A stretch of DNA of 19,390 bases from Methylophilaceae bacterium UBA6140 (GTDB taxonomy: Bacteria > Pseudomonadota > Gammaproteobacteria > Burkholderiales > Methylophilaceae), in assembly GCA_002423265.1 (NCBI GenBank), contig DIVE01000036.1, positions 4,341 to 23,730 on the forward strand. Direction: 5' to 3'. Made by a program: the position numbers and the translations under genes. Position 1 is the first letter of the stretch, and every line of letters begins with the position of its first letter. The notes beneath the pieces are model-generated. The model was not told the origin of the DNA, made no database searches, and saw nothing but the letters and a program-made list of their open reading frames with translations. Positions 1 through 7,170 of the stretch are shown here, piece by piece.

Positions 1-567
1 GTGGCCGAAGGTGTTGGTGCGATGGCTGCCATCCTTGGCCTCGATGATGATGCCGTGCGCGCTGTTTGCAGCGAGGCTGCCGAAGGTGAAGTGCTGGAAG
101 CCGTCAATCTGAATTCGCCCGGACAAGTCGTTATCGCCGGCCACAAAAGCGCCGTTGAGCGCGGTATGGAACTGGCAAAGGCCAAAGGTGCCAAGCGTGC
201 GTTGCCCTTGCCGGTCAGTGTGCCGTCGCATTGCGCACTGATGAAACCCGCTGCAGAAGCGCTTGCACGCTACCTTGAAACGGTTAACATGAGAGCGGGC
301 AACACGCCGGTTCTGCACAATGCAGACGTTGCCACCTACACGGAACCGGAGAAAATCAAGGACGCGTTGACAAGGCAGCTTTACAGCCCTGTGCGCTGGG
401 TCGAAACTGTACAACGCGTCTATGCCGATGGCGTGGCGATGAGTGCCGAGTGTGGCCCTGGCAAGGTGCTTGCAGGTCTGGCAAAGCGCATAGAGCCCGG
501 GCTATCGTGCGTTGCGCTGACTAATATTGAGGCAATCGACGAAACCCGTGAGCAATTCAGTCAATAA
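1..567 (+). CDS. fabD: Malonyl CoA-acyl carrier protein transacylase FabD (C-terminal part)
   Basis: This is the C-terminal 188 residues of FabD, cut by the window edge. The GTG at base 1 is only the first in-frame codon, because the protein aligns from about residue 126 of the E. coli enzyme. FabD moves malonyl from CoA to the acyl carrier protein to feed fatty-acid elongation in the cytosol. Visible family landmarks are 'NSPGQVVIAGHK' (about residues 38-49), the segment 'LPVSVPSHCALM' that holds the catalytic histidine, and 'GPGKVL' near the end. The nucleophilic serine (GHSxG) would lie upstream of the window. It is followed after 27 bases by fabG and shortly by acpP, whose product is its substrate. 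Identity is very secure; only the start is missing. Confidence 0.97.
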   Translation: MAEGVGAMAAILGLDDDAVRAVCSEAAEGEVLEAVNLNSPGQVVIAGHKSAVERGMELAKAKGAKRALPLPVSVPSHCALMKPAAEALARYLETVNMRAGNTPVLHNADVATYTEPEKIKDALTRQLYSPVRWVETVQRVYADGVAMSAECGPGKVLAGLAKRIEPGLSCVALTNIEAIDETREQFSQ

Positions 568-594
568 CAATAAAAGAGTTTTCAAGGAGGCAAC

Positions 595-1335
595 ATGCTG
601 AATGGACAAATCGCGCTGGTTACCGGCGCAAGCCGCGGGATAGGCGCGGCAATTGCTCAAGAGCTGGGGAAGCAGGGTGCGACAGTGGTTGGAACAGCCA
701 CCTCCGCCGGCGGCGCAGAACAGATTTCACAGGCGTTGCAAGCTCAACAGATCAATGGCGCAGGCATGGCGCTGGACGTCAACGATGCCGCTCAGGTTGA
801 GCAACTCCTGAAAACCATTTCAGAGCAGTTCGGCGATGTCAGTATTCTGGTGAATAACGCAGGCATTACGCGCGATACATTACTCATGCGCATGAAGGAC
901 GAAGACTGGGATGCGGTGATGAATACCAATCTGAAATCAGTTTTTCGCATGTCGCAAGCCGTTATACGTCCTATGATGAAAGCGCGCTCTGGGCGTATCA
1001 TTAACATTTCTTCGGTTGTTGGCCACATGGGCAATGCAGGCCAGACCAACTATGCAGCAGCCAAAGCCGGCATGACCGGCTTCACCAAGTCGCTAGCCGC
1101 AGAACTTGGCAGCCGGGGGATCACGGTGAACTGTGTCGCTCCGGGTTTTATCGATACGGACATGACGCGCGAATTGCCGGAAGAACAGCGCCGGGCATTG
1201 TTGCAACACATTCCGCTTGGCCGCTTGGGTCAATCAGCCGAGATAGCAGCAGCAGTGGCGTTTCTGGCTTCGCCCAATGCAGCCTACATTACAGGTGAAA
1301 CCTTGCATGTAAATGGCGGTATGCTGATGGTTTGA
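595..1335 (+). CDS. fabG: 3-oxoacyl-ACP reductase FabG
   Basis: A 246-residue short-chain dehydrogenase, the usual length for FabG, which reduces 3-ketoacyl-ACP to 3-hydroxyacyl-ACP with NADPH. The nucleotide-binding motif TGASRGIG is at residues 10-17, NNAG at 87-90, and the catalytic set is N112, S140, Y153 and K157. The C-terminal 'VAPGFIDTDM' (181-190) is also typical of FabG. The start is the ATG at 595, preceded by a strong AAGGAGG at 584-590. It lies 27 bases after fabD and 100 bases before acpP, so it belongs to the fatty-acid synthesis operon. Identity rests on the motifs and on the fabD/acpP/fabF neighbourhood, which separates it from the many other SDR enzymes. Confidence 0.97.
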   Translation: MLNGQIALVTGASRGIGAAIAQELGKQGATVVGTATSAGGAEQISQALQAQQINGAGMALDVNDAAQVEQLLKTISEQFGDVSILVNNAGITRDTLLMRMKDEDWDAVMNTNLKSVFRMSQAVIRPMMKARSGRIINISSVVGHMGNAGQTNYAAAKAGMTGFTKSLAAELGSRGITVNCVAPGFIDTDMTRELPEEQRRALLQHIPLGRLGQSAEIAAAVAFLASPNAAYITGETLHVNGGMLMV

Positions 1336-1364
1336 TGCGCATCCGATATGTGCATTTAAGATTT

Positions 1365-1392
1365 TTGAATTCCTCAGGAGTTTTGTTAGAAT
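1365..1392 (+). promoter_or_regulatory. Candidate sigma70 promoter of acpP
   Basis: TTGAAT (1365-1370) and TAGAAT (1387-1392) are separated by 16 bases, and the -10 is preceded by TG at 1384-1385 (extended -10). Transcription would start near 1399, giving an AT-rich leader of about 36 bases before the acpP ATG. A private promoter fits the high demand for acyl carrier protein. Placement is from consensus match only. Confidence 0.6.
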
Positions 1393-1435
1393 AGCCTGAG
1401 TTTTATAAGCTTGTATTTTTAAAAGGGGTATTTAG

Positions 1436-1672
1436 ATGTCTGACATCGAACAACGCGTTAAAAAAATCGTTGCTGAGCAACTGGGTGCTAATGAGGCTGA
1501 TGTGAAGAACACATCTTCCTTCGTGGATGATCTGGGCGCTGACTCACTCGACACTGTTGAGCTTGTAATGGCTCTGGAAGAAGAGTTTGACTGCGAAATC
1601 CCGGATGAAGAAGCCGAAAAGATCACTAACGTACAGCAAGCGATTGACTACGTTTCAGCCAATCTCAAGTAA
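1436..1672 (+). CDS. acpP: Acyl carrier protein AcpP
   Basis: A 78-residue, strongly acidic protein that carries growing acyl chains on a 4'-phosphopantetheine arm during fatty-acid synthesis. The attachment site GADSLDTVE is unmistakable, with the modified serine at residue 37. Length, acidity and the helix-2 segment '[11 protein letters not shown]' are all standard for ACP. The start ATG has AAGGGG at 1423-1428, about 7 bases upstream. The gene has its own candidate promoter just upstream and is followed by a perfect hairpin before fabF, so it is probably transcribed to a higher level than its neighbours. Partner enzymes FabD, FabG and FabF are encoded on either side. Confidence 0.98.
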   Translation: MSDIEQRVKKIVAEQLGANEADVKNTSSFVDDLGADSLDTVELVMALEEEFDCEIPDEEAEKITNVQQAIDYVSANLK

Positions 1673-1696
1673 GCCCCGCAGTTTAATCAATCTGAA

Positions 1697-1722
1697 TAAA
1701 GAGCGCTTTATGGCGCTCTTTA
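1697..1722 (+). terminator. Perfect hairpin between acpP and fabF (attenuator or terminator)
   Basis: A 10-bp perfect stem (1697-1706 with 1713-1722) closes a 6-base loop and has a GC-rich core, GAGCGC/GCGCTC. The downstream T-run is short (TTT, then ACATAT), so as an intrinsic terminator it looks partial. It begins 24 bases after the acpP stop and ends 10 bases before the fabF start. It could trim or protect acpP mRNA, attenuate read-through into fabF, or mask the fabF start. The stem is certain; the role is inferred. Confidence 0.7.
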
Positions 1723-1732
1723 CATATAAAGC

Positions 1733-2965
1733 ATGCAAAAACGAAGAGTGGTAGTTACAGGCCTCGGTGTTGTTTCACCAGTGGGTATCGGTGTTGAAAC
1801 AGCCTGGCGCAATCTTGTCGCAGGAAAATCAGGCATCACCAGAATCAGCAAGTTCGACCCGAGCAATTTTGCTTCCCAGATCGCGGGGGAGGTCAAGGAT
1901 TTCGATGTATTGCAGTATCTGAGCGCCAAGGATGCGCGCCGCATGGATGTATTCATCCAGTATGGCCTTGCTGCAGGGATTGAAGCGGTCAAGGACTCCG
2001 GGCTTGTTGTCACCGAGGAAAATGCCGAGCGCATCGGTGTTTCCATTGGTTCCGGAATCGGTGGCCTGCGTCTGATCGAGGAAACGAACGATACCTACGA
2101 TGAGGGTGGCCCGCGCAAGATATCGCCGTTTTTCATCCCCGGCACCATCATCAACATGATCTCCGGCAATCTTTCCATCATGTATGGCTTTAAGGGCCCG
2201 AACGTTTCCATCGTCACTGCATGCACTACTGGCACGCATTCGATTGGAGATGCCGCGCGCATGATTGAATACGGCGATGCGGACGTCATGGTGGCAGGCG
2301 GTGCCGAAGCCGCGATTACGGAATTGGCAGTAGGCGGGTTCGCAGCAGCCAAGGCGCTTTCAAGCCGGAATGACGATCCGGCAACCGCCAGTCGTCCGTG
2401 GGACAAGGATCGCGACGGTTTTGTCATCGGCGAGGGTGCGGGTGTCATGGTGCTGGAAGAATACGAGTCAGCCAAAAAGCGCGGTGCGAAAATCTACGCA
2501 GAACTGGTAGGTTACGGCATGAGTGCGGATGCCTATCATATGACGGCGCCCAATATGGACGGGCCGCGCCGCTCCATGCGCAACGCCATGCAAAATGCCG
2601 GCATCAACCCTGAGCAGGTCCAGTTCATTAATGCGCATGGCACTTCCACACCTCTGGGAGATGCCAACGAATCGAACGCGATCAAGGCCGCTTTCGGTGA
2701 TCATGCGAAGAATCTGGTCATCAATTCAACCAAATCGATGACCGGTCATTTGCTGGGTGGTGCAGGTGGCCTCGAGTCGGTATTTACCGTGCTTTCGATT
2801 CATCATCAGATTTCGCCGCCAACAATCAATATATTTAACCAGGATCCGGAATGCGATCTGGATTACTGCGCCAACACTGCGCGCGACCTGAAAATCGAGT
2901 ATGCGCTGAAGAATAATTTCGGTTTTGGTGGCACCAACGGCAGTCTGGTGTTCAAGAAAATCTAA
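1733..2965 (+). CDS. fabF: 3-oxoacyl-ACP synthase II FabF
   Basis: A 410-residue condensing enzyme that elongates acyl-ACP with malonyl-ACP. The Cys-His-His triad is visible as C164 in '[10 protein letters not shown]', H302 in '[10 protein letters not shown]' and H339 in 'KSMTGHL', with K334 just before the second histidine. The C-terminal glycine-rich '[14 protein letters not shown]' (394-407) is also intact. Length and N-terminus ('[10 protein letters not shown]') match FabF closely, so the ATG at 1733 is the right start. However, there is no Shine-Dalgarno-like purine run in the preceding bases, and a hairpin ends only 10 bases upstream. It therefore probably relies on read-through from acpP and on unusual or coupled initiation. 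No clear terminator follows it. Confidence 0.97.
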   Translation: MQKRRVVVTGLGVVSPVGIGVETAWRNLVAGKSGITRISKFDPSNFASQIAGEVKDFDVLQYLSAKDARRMDVFIQYGLAAGIEAVKDSGLVVTEENAERIGVSIGSGIGGLRLIEETNDTYDEGGPRKISPFFIPGTIINMISGNLSIMYGFKGPNVSIVTACTTGTHSIGDAARMIEYGDADVMVAGGAEAAITELAVGGFAAAKALSSRNDDPATASRPWDKDRDGFVIGEGAGVMVLEEYESAKKRGAKIYAELVGYGMSADAYHMTAPNMDGPRRSMRNAMQNAGINPEQVQFINAHGTSTPLGDANESNAIKAAFGDHAKNLVINSTKSMTGHLLGGAGGLESVFTVLSIHHQISPPTINIFNQDPECDLDYCANTARDLKIEYALKNNFGFGGTNGSLVFKKI

Positions 2966-3024
2966 TGCTTTTATAGTTAAACACTTAGCGCAAAAATTCG
3001 TGAAACCAAATTAAAAAAATGCGC

Positions 3025-3033
3025 TTATACACA
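3025..3033 (+). promoter_or_regulatory. DnaA box (TTATACACA)
   Basis: Exact match to the TTATNCACA DnaA consensus, isolated on the fabF side of the AT-rich gap, about 160 bases from the other three sites. Confidence 0.5.
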
Positions 3034-3093
3034 GAATTGCTGTTTATTGCAGCTTCATGCAGGTGTTAGCAGTTGATTGGTTGAAAAATTTTA

Positions 3094-3106
3094 TAACCAA
3101 TTGATT
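3094..3106 (-). promoter_or_regulatory. IHF-like site
   Basis: The plus-strand sequence TAA-CCAA-TTGATT is an exact match to the complement of the IHF consensus WATCAANNNNTTR, and an AT-rich tract continues downstream. In AT-rich DNA such a match can arise by chance. Its interest comes from lying between DnaA boxes. Confidence 0.35.
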
Positions 3107-3152
3107 ATATTGTATTTATGAATTGTTTAAAATCTAATCACTGCAGAAAAAA

Positions 3153-3165
3153 GCTAATAATTAGC
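3153..3165. repeat. 13-base palindrome
   Basis: GCTAAT-A-ATTAGC is a perfect odd-centred palindrome inside the fabF-pabC gap, and is followed at once by another TTAGC (3171-3175). It could be an operator for a dimeric regulator. No specific regulator is recognised. Confidence 0.45.
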
Positions 3166-3190
3166 GTGGGTTAGCTATGCTATTCAAAGG

Positions 3191-3199
3191 TCATCCACA
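3191..3199 (+). promoter_or_regulatory. DnaA-box-like nonamer (TCATCCACA)
   Basis: One mismatch to TTATNCACA, forward orientation. It is 3 bases before the perfect box at 3203-3211. Confidence 0.4.
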
Positions 3200-3202
3200 A
3201 AA

Positions 3203-3211
3203 TTATCCACA
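3203..3211 (+). promoter_or_regulatory. DnaA box (TTATCCACA), perfect high-affinity form
   Basis: Identical to the strongest DnaA box sequence known from oriC. It is flanked 3 and 5 bases away by TCATCCACA in direct and inverted orientation, making a three-site cluster in 35 bases. The cluster is about 100 bases upstream of the pabC start. Confidence 0.6.
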
Positions 3212-3216
3212 GCTTC

Positions 3217-3225
3217 TGTGGATGA
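3217..3225 (-). promoter_or_regulatory. DnaA-box-like nonamer, inverted (TCATCCACA)
   Basis: Reads TGTGGATGA on the plus strand, so the site is on the minus strand with one mismatch to consensus. It forms an inverted pair with 3191-3199. Confidence 0.4.
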
Positions 3226-3323
3226 CTTTCATGAATCATAAAACTCTGGCAACGCAAGCCTTTATCCTCCCGCCTGCATGCATTACGATGGCGTCTTGTC
3301 ACCTCAACAACTGAGCCTGCTGC

Positions 3324-4151
3324 ATGACAACCACAGCAATACAGGAGTATCTGATAAACGGAAGCAAGGCAGCCTTGCTTTCTCCGCTTGATCGCGGCTT
3401 TGCTTATGGCGACGGCGTGTTCAGAACCTTGATCGTGCAGAACGGCAAGGCACAGCACTGGCAGCTTCACTATGCCAAGCTGCTACATGACTGTCATGTT
3501 CTCGGGATCGTCTGCCCGGGTTCCTCGGTTCTGCTCGGTGACATCGAACGTTTGTTTGCGGATAACGCTCAGAAAGCCGTGGCCAAAATCATTGTGACCC
3601 GCGGAGAAGGTGATCGGGGTTATTCCATGCCTTCGCTTGCGCAACCGACGCGAGTACTCATTAAATCGGTCTTCCCCAATTACCCAGTTGAAGCTTTTGA
3701 GCATGGCGTTCGCCTGTATCTCTGCCAGACCAGGCTGGGATACCAGCCAAAACTGGCTGGCATCAAGCACCTCAACCGGCTGGAAAATGTTCTGGCACGT
3801 GCAGAATGGAACGATCCAGCTATTGCCGACGGTCTGATGCTGGATATGGAGGGCAACGCGGTAGAATGCGTCATGAGCAATATTTTTGCCCGTTATGGTC
3901 AAACCCTGGTGACCCCTGACCTCACTCGTTGCGGTGTAGCCGGCGTGACACGCCAACGTGTCATCGAGCTGGCATCCGCCCTGGGGTATCGGACAGAAAT
4001 CCGGCAATTGCCGCTCAGTGAACTGATGGATGCGGATGAAGTGACGATCAGCAACAGCCTGTTTGGAGTTTGGCAGGTGCGGGCACTCGGAGAGAAGTCA
4101 TGGCAAGCACAGCCTTTGGCCAGTCAACTAAGAAAACTTTTACAGGGCTAA
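3324..4151 (+). CDS. pabC: Aminodeoxychorismate lyase PabC
   Basis: A 275-residue fold-type IV PLP enzyme that converts 4-amino-4-deoxychorismate to p-aminobenzoate and pyruvate for folate synthesis. The PLP lysine is K148 in 'GIKHLNRLE' (146-154), the PabC signature. Other family marks are 'PLDRGFAYGDGVF' (21-33), 'GDRGYS' (96-101), 'GVAGVTR' (204-210) and 'EVTISNSLFGVWQV' (239-252). The ATG at 3324 is preferred because an earlier in-frame ATG at 3288 runs into a stop; no strong ribosome site is seen. It begins a compact run in which mltG starts one base after its stop. That pabC-mltG-tmk-holB order is conserved in many proteobacteria. The DnaA/IHF-like region sits directly upstream. Confidence 0.94.
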   Translation: MTTTAIQEYLINGSKAALLSPLDRGFAYGDGVFRTLIVQNGKAQHWQLHYAKLLHDCHVLGIVCPGSSVLLGDIERLFADNAQKAVAKIIVTRGEGDRGYSMPSLAQPTRVLIKSVFPNYPVEAFEHGVRLYLCQTRLGYQPKLAGIKHLNRLENVLARAEWNDPAIADGLMLDMEGNAVECVMSNIFARYGQTLVTPDLTRCGVAGVTRQRVIELASALGYRTEIRQLPLSELMDADEVTISNSLFGVWQVRALGEKSWQAQPLASQLRKLLQG

Positions 4152-4152
4152 A

Positions 4153-5160
4153 ATGCGTTTAATCAATCGGCTGGCGCTTGTTTCACTGGTTCTCGTTCTA
4201 ATCTTCGCAGGCTGGATGCTATATTTCGTATCCTCACCGGTAGCACTCAAGGATGAAGTTGTCGAAGTGGATCTGAGGTCGGGCAGTAGCTTGCGCAGTA
4301 TTTCTGAACAGCTGGTAGAGCAGGGGGTGTTGTCCAATGCCTGGAGCTTTGAGCTGCTGGTAAGATCGATGGGCATGGCCGGCCAAATCAAGGCGGGTAA
4401 TTACCTGATCGAACGCGGTATCACGCCATACGATCTGTTTGAAATCATCACTGTCGGCAAAACTACCCAGGCAGGCATCACTTTTATCGAGGGCTGGACT
4501 TTCCAGCAGATGCGCGCTGCGATGATGTCCAACGATGCCATCAAGCACATGACGATCTCTTATACCGATCAGCAGATACTGGAAAACATCGGTGCGACAG
4601 AATCTCATGCCGAAGGCTTGTTTTTCCCCGACACTTATTTCTTCAGTCGCGGCATGTCCGATCAGGACATTCTGAAGCGTGCTTACCACGCCATGCAAAG
4701 CAGGCTGAACGAGGCTTGGGAGCAAAGGGAAGCAGGATTGCCGTACAAGACGCCATATGAAGCGCTGATCATGGCGTCCATCATCGAAAAGGAAACCGGT
4801 CGCGCGGATGAGCGCAAGATGATCGCCGGAGTTTTCGTCAATCGTTTGCGCATCGGCATGCGCCTGCAAACCGACCCCACCGTGATTTACGGCATGGGCG
4901 AGCGGTTCGATGGCAATATCCGCAAGAAGGATTTGCAGATCGACACGGCCTATAACACTTATACCAGAAGCGGCCTGCCGCCAACACCGATTGCAATGCC
5001 GGGCCTTGCCTCAATCGAAGCCGCCTTGCACCCGGCCAAGACCAGGGCGCTGTATTTTGTTGGCAAGGGCGATGGCAGCCACGCATTTTCGTCAACTCTG
5101 GCGGAACATAATCGTGCAGTAGTCAAATACCAACTCAGGAGAAATCAGGGTGCGCGGTAA
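4153..5160 (+). CDS. mltG: Endolytic murein transglycosylase MltG (YceG)
   Basis: A 335-residue inner-membrane enzyme that cleaves nascent glycan strands and so sets peptidoglycan strand length. One N-terminal transmembrane helix (about residues 6-27) anchors a periplasmic domain. The YceG signature is clear: '[11 protein letters not shown]' (154-164), '[14 protein letters not shown]' (202-215) with catalytic glutamate E212, and '[17 protein letters not shown]' (268-284). The start ATG lies one base after the pabC stop, and the last 11 bases overlap the tmk start, so translation is probably coupled. The size matches the E. coli protein. Confidence 0.95.
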   Translation: MRLINRLALVSLVLVLIFAGWMLYFVSSPVALKDEVVEVDLRSGSSLRSISEQLVEQGVLSNAWSFELLVRSMGMAGQIKAGNYLIERGITPYDLFEIITVGKTTQAGITFIEGWTFQQMRAAMMSNDAIKHMTISYTDQQILENIGATESHAEGLFFPDTYFFSRGMSDQDILKRAYHAMQSRLNEAWEQREAGLPYKTPYEALIMASIIEKETGRADERKMIAGVFVNRLRIGMRLQTDPTVIYGMGERFDGNIRKKDLQIDTAYNTYTRSGLPPTPIAMPGLASIEAALHPAKTRALYFVGKGDGSHAFSSTLAEHNRAVVKYQLRRNQGAR

Positions 5161-5755
5161 ATTCATCACGCTGGAAGGCATGGACGGTGCCGGAAAAAGC
5201 ACCCATATCCCGACCATTATTGCCGCCCTGGAATCCGCCGGCCACCGTGTAGTCAGTACCCGAGAGCCTGGCGGCACCAGTCTTGGCGAACACCTGCGCG
5301 AAATACTTCTGCATGAAGCGATGCATCCGGAAACCGAAGCCTTGTTAATGTTTGCCGCACGCCGCCAGCATATTGCCGAAGTGATAGAGCCGGCGATGTC
5401 GGAGGGTGCTTACGTGGTTTCCGACCGATTCTCGGATGCCAGCTTTGCCTATCAACATGGCGCGCGCGGCGTAGATGCAGGCAAGATTCTGCAACTCGAG
5501 GCCTGGGTGCATCCGCATTTGCAGCCTGATTTGACAATCCTGTTCGATGTTCCGGTCGAAGTGAGTATCGCGCGGCTTGCCAACGCGCGCAGGCCGGACA
5601 AGTTCGAACAGCAAGACGCCGAATTCTTCACTCGTATCAGAAACGCATATCTGCAGCGCGCCGCAGAGTCGCCGGAGCGCTTTCGCGTGGTTGACGGCAA
5701 TCAACCGATTACCTTGGTTGAACAATCCCTGCTGCACATCATTGCGGATCTGTAA
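5150..5755 (+). CDS. tmk: Thymidylate kinase Tmk
   Basis: A 201-residue kinase that phosphorylates dTMP to dTDP in the cytosol, an essential step to dTTP. The P-loop GMDGAGKS is at 10-17, the substrate motif TREPGG at 37-42 and DRFSDAS at 92-98. The C-terminal half carries '[15 protein letters not shown]' and an arginine-containing lid. The start is a GTG at 5150 inside mltG, chosen because AGGAGA (5137-5142) sits 7 bases upstream and the protein N-terminus ([10 protein letters not shown]) aligns with Tmk from the first residue. holB follows after 7 bases, pairing nucleotide supply with replication. Confidence 0.96.
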   Translation: MRGKFITLEGMDGAGKSTHIPTIIAALESAGHRVVSTREPGGTSLGEHLREILLHEAMHPETEALLMFAARRQHIAEVIEPAMSEGAYVVSDRFSDASFAYQHGARGVDAGKILQLEAWVHPHLQPDLTILFDVPVEVSIARLANARRPDKFEQQDAEFFTRIRNAYLQRAAESPERFRVVDGNQPITLVEQSLLHIIADL

Positions 5756-5762
5756 GTCCGGT

Positions 5763-6767
5763 ATGCCCGTCTATCCCTGGCAATCAGCACTTATGAAGAA
5801 AATTTCCGATGGCCGTGCGCGTCTGCCGCATGCGATCCTGCTTTACGGAAACAGCGGTATCGGCAAATATGATTTTGCGCGGCAACTGGCGCAATCCCTG
5901 TTGTGTCTTTCACCTGCCTCCAACGGTGAGCCTTGCGGAACATGTTCCAGCTGCGGCTGGTATCTGCAGGACAACCATCCCGACTTTCGTCTGCTGTCAC
6001 CGGAACAAGATACAGATGACGAGCAGGATGCAGGAACGGCGAAAAAGAGCCCGAGAAAAACCCAGATCAGCGTTGCCCAGGTACGCGAGCTTGGCGGCTT
6101 TCTAGAATTATCCAGCCATCAGAGCGATGGCTTGAGGATTGTCTTGATCCATCCGGCCGAGGCGCTCAATGCCGCCTCAGCCAACGGCTTGCTGAAAATG
6201 CTGGAAGAACCGCCGGCTGGCGTGGTTTTCATTCTGGTCAGTCATCAGATTAATCGTTTGTTGCCAACTATCATCAGTCGCTGCCAGAAGATCGACATGC
6301 CTTTCCCTGAGCGGGAGGTCGCGCTTTCCTGGCTCAAGCAGCAGGGCCAGGAAAATGCGGAGCAACTACTGGATTATGCCGGTGGCGCGCCTCTGAATGT
6401 TGTCAGAAACGTCGATCAGAATGCAACAGCGGAGAATGCCGCCCTGTTTCTACAGGGCGGCAGGCTGGACCCTTTTCTTGCGGCATCAAAAAGTGCCTCA
6501 CAAGGTATGGAGATAGCACTCGATGCGCTACAGAAATGGATTTATGATCTTTTGTTGTCCAGCCTGACAGGGCAGGTGCGTTACTACAACCAGCATGCAA
6601 CGGCTTTGCAAGCCATGGCCAAAAGCGTAGACTTGAGCCTCTTGCTGGATTTTCAGCGGCAACTCAACGAGGCCAGAAGAAACGCCAATCATCCACTGAA
6701 CAACGAGTTGCAGCTTGAAACGATCTTTCTTACCTATACCCAACTGTTTATGAAAAAAGCCGGATAA
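5763..6767 (+). CDS. holB: DNA polymerase III subunit delta prime HolB
   Basis: A 334-residue clamp-loader subunit that helps load the beta clamp on DNA. The AAA+ fold is visible as 'LPHAILLYGNSGIGK' (21-35), followed by the four-cysteine zinc module (C48, C58, C61, C64), 'LLKMLEEPP' (143-151) and the SRC motif (172-174). The P-loop reads GNSGIGKY, with tyrosine where serine or threonine is needed, so ATP hydrolysis is doubtful, as in E. coli delta prime. A hydrophilic Asp/Glu/Lys-rich insert (about 82-104) separates the zinc module from the rest. The open frame extends further upstream into tmk, but the ATG at 5763 is where similarity begins. The ribosome site is weak, so coupling with tmk is likely. 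Confidence 0.92.
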   Translation: MPVYPWQSALMKKISDGRARLPHAILLYGNSGIGKYDFARQLAQSLLCLSPASNGEPCGTCSSCGWYLQDNHPDFRLLSPEQDTDDEQDAGTAKKSPRKTQISVAQVRELGGFLELSSHQSDGLRIVLIHPAEALNAASANGLLKMLEEPPAGVVFILVSHQINRLLPTIISRCQKIDMPFPEREVALSWLKQQGQENAEQLLDYAGGAPLNVVRNVDQNATAENAALFLQGGRLDPFLAASKSASQGMEIALDALQKWIYDLLLSSLTGQVRYYNQHATALQAMAKSVDLSLLLDFQRQLNEARRNANHPLNNELQLETIFLTYTQLFMKKAG

Positions 6768-6771
6768 AACG

Positions 6772-7146
6772 ATGTCTGCATCGACACCAGAAGAAAAGCC
6801 CGCCCCCAGCTCAAAACCCGGTGTATTGTCGCTGGCAATCAAGGAAAAGGCGGCGCTTTATGCCTCGTATATGCCCTTTGTCAAAAATGGCGGCCTTTTC
6901 ATTCCCACCAATAAAAGCTTCAAAATTGGTGATGAAGTCTTCATGCTGTTGAGTTTGCTGGATGACCCAACCAAACTCAAGGTCGTCGGGCACGTCATCT
7001 GGATAACTCCGGTGACACAAGGCAACAGACCACAGGGGATAGGCGTGCAATTCAGCGAGAAAGATGGCGGACAGGAAGCCAGAAACAAAATTGAAGGGCT
7101 GCTGGGCGGGGCACTGAAATCAGGCAAACCCACCTATACCATGTAA
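6772..7146 (+). CDS. pilZ: Type IV pilus assembly protein PilZ
   Basis: A 124-residue single-domain PilZ protein. Visible features are 'LYASYMPFVKNGGLFIPTN' (about 28-46), 'LKVVGHVIWITP' and 'PQGIGVQF' near the C-terminus. The RxxxR and (D/N)xSxxG c-di-GMP-binding motifs are missing, as in the original Pseudomonas PilZ, which acts in type IV pilus assembly without binding the messenger. The position between holB and tatD is the same as in Pseudomonas and many betaproteobacteria, which supports the name. The gene starts 4 bases after the holB stop. Presence implies that this organism has, or had, type IV pili encoded elsewhere. Confidence 0.88.
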   Translation: MSASTPEEKPAPSSKPGVLSLAIKEKAALYASYMPFVKNGGLFIPTNKSFKIGDEVFMLLSLLDDPTKLKVVGHVIWITPVTQGNRPQGIGVQFSEKDGGQEARNKIEGLLGGALKSGKPTYTM

Positions 7147-7170
7147 CTATTACCCGACTGAAGTACCCCC

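Larger units (their letters stand above)
3187..3229. repeat. Inverted repeat built from DnaA-like nonamers
   Basis: Arms 3187-3199 and 3217-3229 pair over 13 bases with one G-T wobble, around a 17-base spacer. The two arms are themselves TCATCCACA and its complement, and the spacer contains a perfect TTATCCACA. A second, nested pairing (3205-3212 with 3216-3223, loop of 3) is also perfect over 8 bp. The structure could be read as paired protein sites in DNA or as a hairpin in the pabC leader RNA. Confidence 0.7.
2966..3323. other. AT-rich intergenic region with DnaA-box and IHF-like sites
   Basis: This 358-base gap between fabF and pabC holds no convincing gene. The first two thirds are strongly AT-rich. 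It contains four nonamers at or within one base of the DnaA-box consensus TTATNCACA (3025-3033, 3191-3199, 3203-3211 and 3217-3225). It also holds an IHF-consensus match (3094-3106), a 13-base palindrome (3153-3165) and a dyad ATTGGTT/AACCAAT (3076-3082 with 3095-3101). The pentamer TTAGC recurs at 2985-2989, 3066-3070, 3161-3165 and 3171-3175. A promoter for the pabC operon must lie here or upstream, but no -35/-10 pair with good spacing stands out. The combination resembles chromosomal DnaA-control loci, which is inference. Confidence 0.6.

Noticed and set aside
2987..3025. Terminator after fabF from AGCGCA/TGCGCT
   Set aside because: A 6-bp stem with a 27-base loop and no proper U-tract is not convincing.
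3081..3111. Promoter TTGAAA (3081) with TATATT (3106)
   Set aside because: The spacer is 19 bases and many similar hexamers arise in this AT-rich tract; too weak to list as a feature.
3180..3470. Open frame of 96 codons on the minus strand over the DnaA-box cluster and the pabC start
   Set aside because: It overlaps pabC, has no family resemblance and is best explained as chance.
5577..5762. Upstream extension of holB inside tmk
   Set aside because: Similarity to HolB begins at the ATG at 5763; the extra 62 codons are a shifted reading of tmk.
6772..7146. Defective PilZ because the c-di-GMP motifs are missing
   Set aside because: The founding PilZ protein of type IV pili also lacks them; this is normal for the family.
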